DNA of 64,000 bases. Source: Lysobacter_I brunescens (GTDB lineage Bacteria; Pseudomonadota; Gammaproteobacteria; Xanthomonadales; Xanthomonadaceae). Location: NCBI RefSeq assembly GCF_042677005.1, contig NZ_JBHTIF010000001.1:806001-870000 (forward strand), written 5' to 3'. Of this stretch, positions 60,493-64,000 are shown in pieces. The notes beneath the pieces were generated by a model, which worked only from the letters and a program-made list of their open reading frames with translations, did no database searches and was not told the DNA's origin. How positions within the stretch are numbered: position 1 is the stretch's first letter; every line of letters begins with the position of its first letter. The position numbers and the translations under genes are program-made.

Positions 60493-63216
60493 ATGACGGC
60501 GATCATGCCGACATCACCCGACCAGCCCACGCCTTTCGAATCCATCCCGCCCAAGGCCGACCCGGCCGAGGGCGCGCCCGTGCACGCCGCCGAGCCCTTG
60601 CGCACCGCAGACCCGGCGCCCGCCGGCGACCCGCCGCCCGCCCCGGACGAGGCGCCCGCCGCGCCGGTCCACGGCAGCGGCCGCCGCCCCTGGTGGGCCG
60701 CGCTGATGGGTCGCCTGATCGATCCGTGGATCGAGCTGCGCATCGAAGCCCTGCCCGACGACCTGCGCAGCGACCCGCGCCCGGTCTGCTACGTGCTGGA
60801 GGACTACGGGCTGTCCAATGCCCTGATTCTGGAACGCACCTGCCGCGAACTGGGCCTGCCCTCGGCCCTGCGCCCGCTGCCCGGCGATCCGCTCAAGCGC
60901 AAGCGCGCCTACGTCGCGCTGTCGCGGCGCAATGCCGGCAGCGCGCTCGGCCTGGCCGCCGATTTCGCCGCCGACCTCGCCACCGGCAAGCCGCCGCGTC
61001 GCGCCCGCCGCCATTCCGAGGCCCTGGCGCACCTGCTCGACGCCCACCGTGCCGACGTCGGCATGGACGTGCGCCTGGTGCCGGTGTCGATCTTCGTCGG
61101 CCGCGCGCCGGCACGGAACAACGGCTGGTTCTCGGTGCTGTTCTCCGAGAACTGGACCATCGTCGGCCGCTTCCGCCGGCTGCTGTCGATCCTGCTCAAC
61201 GGCCGCGACACCGTGGTGCAGTTCGCGCCATCGGTGTCGGTGCGCGAGGTGGTGTCCGAGGACCTGCCGCCCGAGCGCATCGTGCGCAAGCTCTCGCGCG
61301 TGCTGCGCACCCACTTCAACCGCATCCGCGAGGCGGTGATCGGGCCGGACCTGTCGACGCGCCGCCTGCTGATCGACAAGGTGCTGTCCGCCGAACAGGT
61401 GAAGCAAGCGATCGCGGACACCGCGCGCCGCGAGAACAGCAAACAGGAAGACGCCTGGAAGAAGGCGCAGGCCTACGCCTACGAGATCGCCGCCGACTAT
61501 TCGCATCCGGTGGTGCGCTCGGCCTCGTTCATGCTCACCACGGTGTGGAACCGCATCTACCGCGGCGTGCTGGTGCACCACCTGGACAAGCTCAAGCAGG
61601 ACGCGCCGGGACACGAAGTGATCTACGTGCCCAGCCACCGCAGCCACATGGACTACCTGCTGCTGAGCTACCTGCTGTACACCCACGGCGTGGTGCCGCC
61701 GCACATCTTCGCCGGCATCAACCTCAACCTGCCGGTGATCGGCACCCTGCTGCGCAAGGGCGGCGCGTTCTTCGCCCGGCGCAGCTTCCGCGGCAACGCG
61801 CTGTATTCGGCGGTGTTCCGCGAGTACATGGCGCAGCTGGTCGCCGGCGGCTATTCGATCGAATACTTCATCGAGGGCGGGCGCTCGCGCACCGGTCGCC
61901 TGCTGCCGCCCAAGGGCGGTTCGCTGGCGATGACCATCCGCGCCTACCTGCGCCAGCCCACGCGCCCGGTGCTGTTCCAGCCGGTGTACATCGGCTACGA
62001 GAAGATCATGGAAGGCCGCAGCTACCTGGACGAGCTCAGCGGCAAGCCGAAGGAAAAGGAATCGATCTGGCAGGTGCTCACCGGCATCCCCAAGGTGCTG
62101 AGCGAGAACTACGGCCAGGTGGTGGTGAACTTCGGCGAGCCGATCCGCCTGGGCGATGTGCTCGGCGAACTGGCCGCGGAGTGGGACGGCCGGCCGGTCG
62201 GTGACGAGGAAAAGCCGGTGTGGCTCAACAACACCGTCGACACCCTGGCCGACCGCATCCAGGTCAACGTCAACCGCGCCGCCGACGTCAATCCGATCAA
62301 CCTGCTCGCGCTCGCCCTGCTGTCCACGCCCAAGCACTCGATGGGCGAAGCCGACCTGCTGGCGCAGATCGCGCTGTCGAAGACGCTGCTGGCCGAAGTG
62401 CCCTATTCCGACCGTGTCACCGTCACCCCGCATCCGCCCGAGCAGATCGTCGCGCATGGCGAGGAAATCGGCGTGCTCTCGCGCACCGCGCACCCGCTGG
62501 GCGACGTGCTGCACGTCGACGGCGACACTGCGGTGCTGCTGAGCTATTTCCGGAACAACGTGCTGCACCTGTTCACCGCGACCGCGTGGATCGCCTGCTG
62601 CTTCCAGCACAACCGCCGGATGAGCCGCAACACGCTGCTGCGCATCGGCCGCTCGCTGTATCCGTTCGTGCAGGCCGAACTGTTCCTGCCCTGGGACGAG
62701 GAAGGCTTCGCCGAACAGGTCGAGCGCACCATCGCCGTCTTCATCCGCGAAGGCCTGCTGCAACAGGTCGGCGACGACGACGGCGGCATCCTCGCGCGCA
62801 ACGCCGGGCAGTCCGACGAAGTGTTCCGCCTGCGCGCGCTCGGCCATCCGCTGCAGCAGGCGTTCGAGCGCTACTACATCGCCATCTCGGTGCTCGCCAA
62901 GAACGGCCCCGGCACGCTCGGCGCCGGCGAACTGGAAAGCCTCTGCCATCTCGCCGCGCAGCGCCTGAGCCTGCTTTACGCCCCCGCCGCGCCCGAGTTC
63001 TTCGACAAGACCCTGTTCCGCGGCTTCATCCAGAAACTGCGCGAACTGAAACTGGTGTGGCCCGACGAGAACAGCAAGCTGCTGTTCGACCAGCGCCTGG
63101 ACAACTGGGCCAAGGACGCCAAGACCATCCTCGGCCGCGAACTGCGCCACACGATCGAGAAGGTCAGCCCGGAAGCGGTGAAGCGCGAGGCGCCGGAACA
63201 GACCGTCGCGGACTGA
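60493..63216 (+). CDS. plsB: Glycerol-3-phosphate 1-O-acyltransferase
   Basis: Adds the first acyl chain to glycerol 3-phosphate at the inner membrane, the committed step of phospholipid synthesis. The acyltransferase motifs are intact: HRSHMD (His382 to Asp387), GGAFFARRSFRGN, and FIEGGRSRTGRLL with the conserved acidic and Arg residues. At 907 residues it is about 100 longer than E. coli PlsB. Most of this is a Pro/Ala/Asp-rich N-terminal extension of about 65 residues that looks disordered. Start may be the ATG at 60493 or 60505. It is the normal housekeeping enzyme; the acyltransferase at 43.5 kb is a separate PlsC-type protein. Confidence 0.95.
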   Translation: MTAIMPTSPDQPTPFESIPPKADPAEGAPVHAAEPLRTADPAPAGDPPPAPDEAPAAPVHGSGRRPWWAALMGRLIDPWIELRIEALPDDLRSDPRPVCYVLEDYGLSNALILERTCRELGLPSALRPLPGDPLKRKRAYVALSRRNAGSALGLAADFAADLATGKPPRRARRHSEALAHLLDAHRADVGMDVRLVPVSIFVGRAPARNNGWFSVLFSENWTIVGRFRRLLSILLNGRDTVVQFAPSVSVREVVSEDLPPERIVRKLSRVLRTHFNRIREAVIGPDLSTRRLLIDKVLSAEQVKQAIADTARRENSKQEDAWKKAQAYAYEIAADYSHPVVRSASFMLTTVWNRIYRGVLVHHLDKLKQDAPGHEVIYVPSHRSHMDYLLLSYLLYTHGVVPPHIFAGINLNLPVIGTLLRKGGAFFARRSFRGNALYSAVFREYMAQLVAGGYSIEYFIEGGRSRTGRLLPPKGGSLAMTIRAYLRQPTRPVLFQPVYIGYEKIMEGRSYLDELSGKPKEKESIWQVLTGIPKVLSENYGQVVVNFGEPIRLGDVLGELAAEWDGRPVGDEEKPVWLNNTVDTLADRIQVNVNRAADVNPINLLALALLSTPKHSMGEADLLAQIALSKTLLAEVPYSDRVTVTPHPPEQIVAHGEEIGVLSRTAHPLGDVLHVDGDTAVLLSYFRNNVLHLFTATAWIACCFQHNRRMSRNTLLRIGRSLYPFVQAELFLPWDEEGFAEQVERTIAVFIREGLLQQVGDDDGGILARNAGQSDEVFRLRALGHPLQQAFERYYIAISVLAKNGPGTLGAGELESLCHLAAQRLSLLYAPAAPEFFDKTLFRGFIQKLRELKLVWPDENSKLLFDQRLDNWAKDAKTILGRELRHTIEKVSPEAVKREAPEQTVAD

Positions 63217-63219
63217 CGT

Positions 63220-63240
63220 CGCGCGGGGCACTCCCGCGCG
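63220..63240. terminator. Stem-loop after plsB
   Basis: CGCGCGGG (63220-63227) pairs with CCCGCGCG (63233-63240) around a 5-nt loop, four bases after the plsB stop and before the convergent PxKF-type gene. No T run follows. Confidence 0.5.
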
Positions 63241-63257
63241 TTCCAACGGGCATCGCG

Positions 63258-64000
63258 TCAGCGCTTTTGCAGATGTCCCGGGATTCGGGGTGTCGCCAGC
63301 GGTTTCGGTCGCTGCGGCGCCAGTTCCGATGGCTTCGGGCCCCCTGTTACCCGCCGCTTCGGCTGGACGCGAACAATCGCACTGCGCGCCTGCCCGTCGT
63401 CCAGCGTCACGGACAAACGCAGGCAACGAACTTTGCCTGTGTAATTGATCCACCAGTTGCGTCGGTATCGCCCGTCACCGAAGTTCTCGATGGTGTCCGT
63501 TTCGCCGCCAGGCGCGGCCATCAGTGGCATGCCTCCGGCGGGGCATGCGATCTCGACTGCGTCGGTAGACACCACGGCGGCATTGGTGATCGCGTTTCCC
63601 GCCGCATCGTGCACACGCCAATCGAATACGACCGAACGGGGCGCCTCGATCGTGTGCAGCTGCGCAGGGTTGGAAAGCGGTGCGCTGGACGCCGTGAAGC
63701 CATAGACGACATCGTAGGTGGCGCTTGCCGTGGCGACATGACCGACTCGATCGGTCGCAGTGCAAGTGACGGACTTTCGTCCGATCGTCGATGTATCCAT
63801 CGCCGAGCACGACTGCGAGGCAACCCCCGAGTAGAGGTCCGATGCATTTGCGCTCGCGATCGGCTTGCTGCCCAGCACGACCCTGTCGGGACGCGAGATC
63901 GCAAGTGTCGGCGGACTGAGATCGACGCTGAACGGCATGGTCACCGAACTGGTCAGGCCCGCGATGTCGGTCACGCTCCGGGTCAGAAGCTGGGCACCTT
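63258..64000 (-). CDS. Exported-type repeat protein with C-terminal PxKF-like domain (5' truncated)
   Basis: The frame is open to the window edge, so the N-terminus is missing; an apparent GTG start at 63974 is internal, since in-frame codons encode GAQLLTRSVTDIAG before it. The visible part begins with a beta-sandwich repeat (TLAISRPDRVVLGSKPIASA, with a Cys pair at SQSCSA and VTCTATD). It ends in a PxKF-like domain: YGFTASSAPLSNPAQLHTIE, AVEIACPAGG, YRRNWWINYT and RCLRLSVTLDDGQARSAIVR. PxKF domains end large surface or secreted proteins in many bacteria; function is structural. A basic tail of about 25 residues closes the protein. Codon use looks slightly less GC-biased than its neighbours. 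Confidence 0.7.
   Translation of the reverse strand, partial: GAQLLTRSVTDIAGLTSSVTMPFSVDLSPPTLAISRPDRVVLGSKPIASANASDLYSGVASQSCSAMDTSTIGRKSVTCTATDRVGHVATASATYDVVYGFTASSAPLSNPAQLHTIEAPRSVVFDWRVHDAAGNAITNAAVVSTDAVEIACPAGGMPLMAAPGGETDTIENFGDGRYRRNWWINYTGKVRCLRLSVTLDDGQARSAIVRVQPKRRVTGGPKPSELAPQRPKPLATPRIPGHLQKR

Noticed and set aside
60514..63453. 979-codon minus-strand open frame opposite plsB
   Set aside because: It runs through the plsB motifs in antisense with His/Gln/Val-rich low-complexity translation, and has no recognisable start region.

Overview
The window is a high-GC (about 70% by inspection), densely coded chromosomal segment from a gammaproteobacterium, most likely a member of the Xanthomonadaceae/Lysobacteraceae (Lysobacter- or Luteimonas-like). 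The grounds are the linked Entner-Doudoroff cluster zwf-pgl-edd-glk-eda, secreted lytic enzymes of the kind these predators make (a GH64 beta-1,3-glucanase and a proteinase K-type protease), a TIGR02999-type sigma factor beside a TPR protein kinase, and dispersed GTGGGAGCGACGCGAGTCGCGAC palindromes. Genus is an inference from remembered families, not from a search. No prophage, IS element, CRISPR array or rRNA operon was seen.

Region by region. 1-8.7 kb: tail of a GH3 beta-glucosidase; a secreted GH64 glucanase (minus strand); then the Entner-Doudoroff operon, whose promoter lies back to back with the glucanase promoter over one shared palindromic operator. 8.7-13.1 kb: ubiA, tRNA-Arg(CCG), and an overlapping ankyrin/catalase-like/cytochrome b561 operon divergent from a LysR gene. 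13.4-17.6 kb: secreted subtilase with a C-terminal von Willebrand D-like domain, then htpG behind a heat-shock-type promoter. 17.7-23.5 kb: SDR/LysR divergent pair, two-gene ABC exporter, AraC regulator, secreted serine hydrolase. 23.5-29.8 kb: tamA-tamB outer-membrane assembly module and a small Cys-rich secreted protein. 30-34.8 kb: glyQ and glyS, unusually separated by two exported-protein genes; glyS carries two in-frame insertions, one low in GC and one made of a dispersed palindrome. 34.8-39 kb: a glutamine amidotransferase, membrane protein, EF-hand protein, XRE membrane protein and fatty-acid desaturase. 39.1-45.1 kb: a six-gene phospholipid-type cluster resembling E. coli ynbABCD. 45.2-55.2 kb: a six-repeat Cys-rich secreted protein, mutM, the sigma/kinase/lipoprotein cassette, tdk and three tandem Sel1-like secreted paralogues. 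55.5-64 kb: rep, a TauE/SafE permease, an e(P4)-type phosphatase, a candidate small RNA, a lipoprotein, plsB and a truncated PxKF-type gene.

How genes work together. The GH3 and GH64 enzymes would release glucose from beta-glucans, and glk plus the Entner-Doudoroff enzymes would burn it; the shared operator suggests coordinated control. The 39-45 kb cluster supplies every enzyme class needed for a second phospholipid branch: acyltransferase, CDP-diacylglycerol synthase, CDP-alcohol phosphatidyltransferase, a PAP2 plus dual-specificity phosphatase fusion, and a hydrolase/methyltransferase fusion. It sits beside a desaturase and is separate from plsB. This is the best candidate in the window for an undescribed system; its product cannot be read from sequence. 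The mosaic glyS is the strongest structural anomaly.
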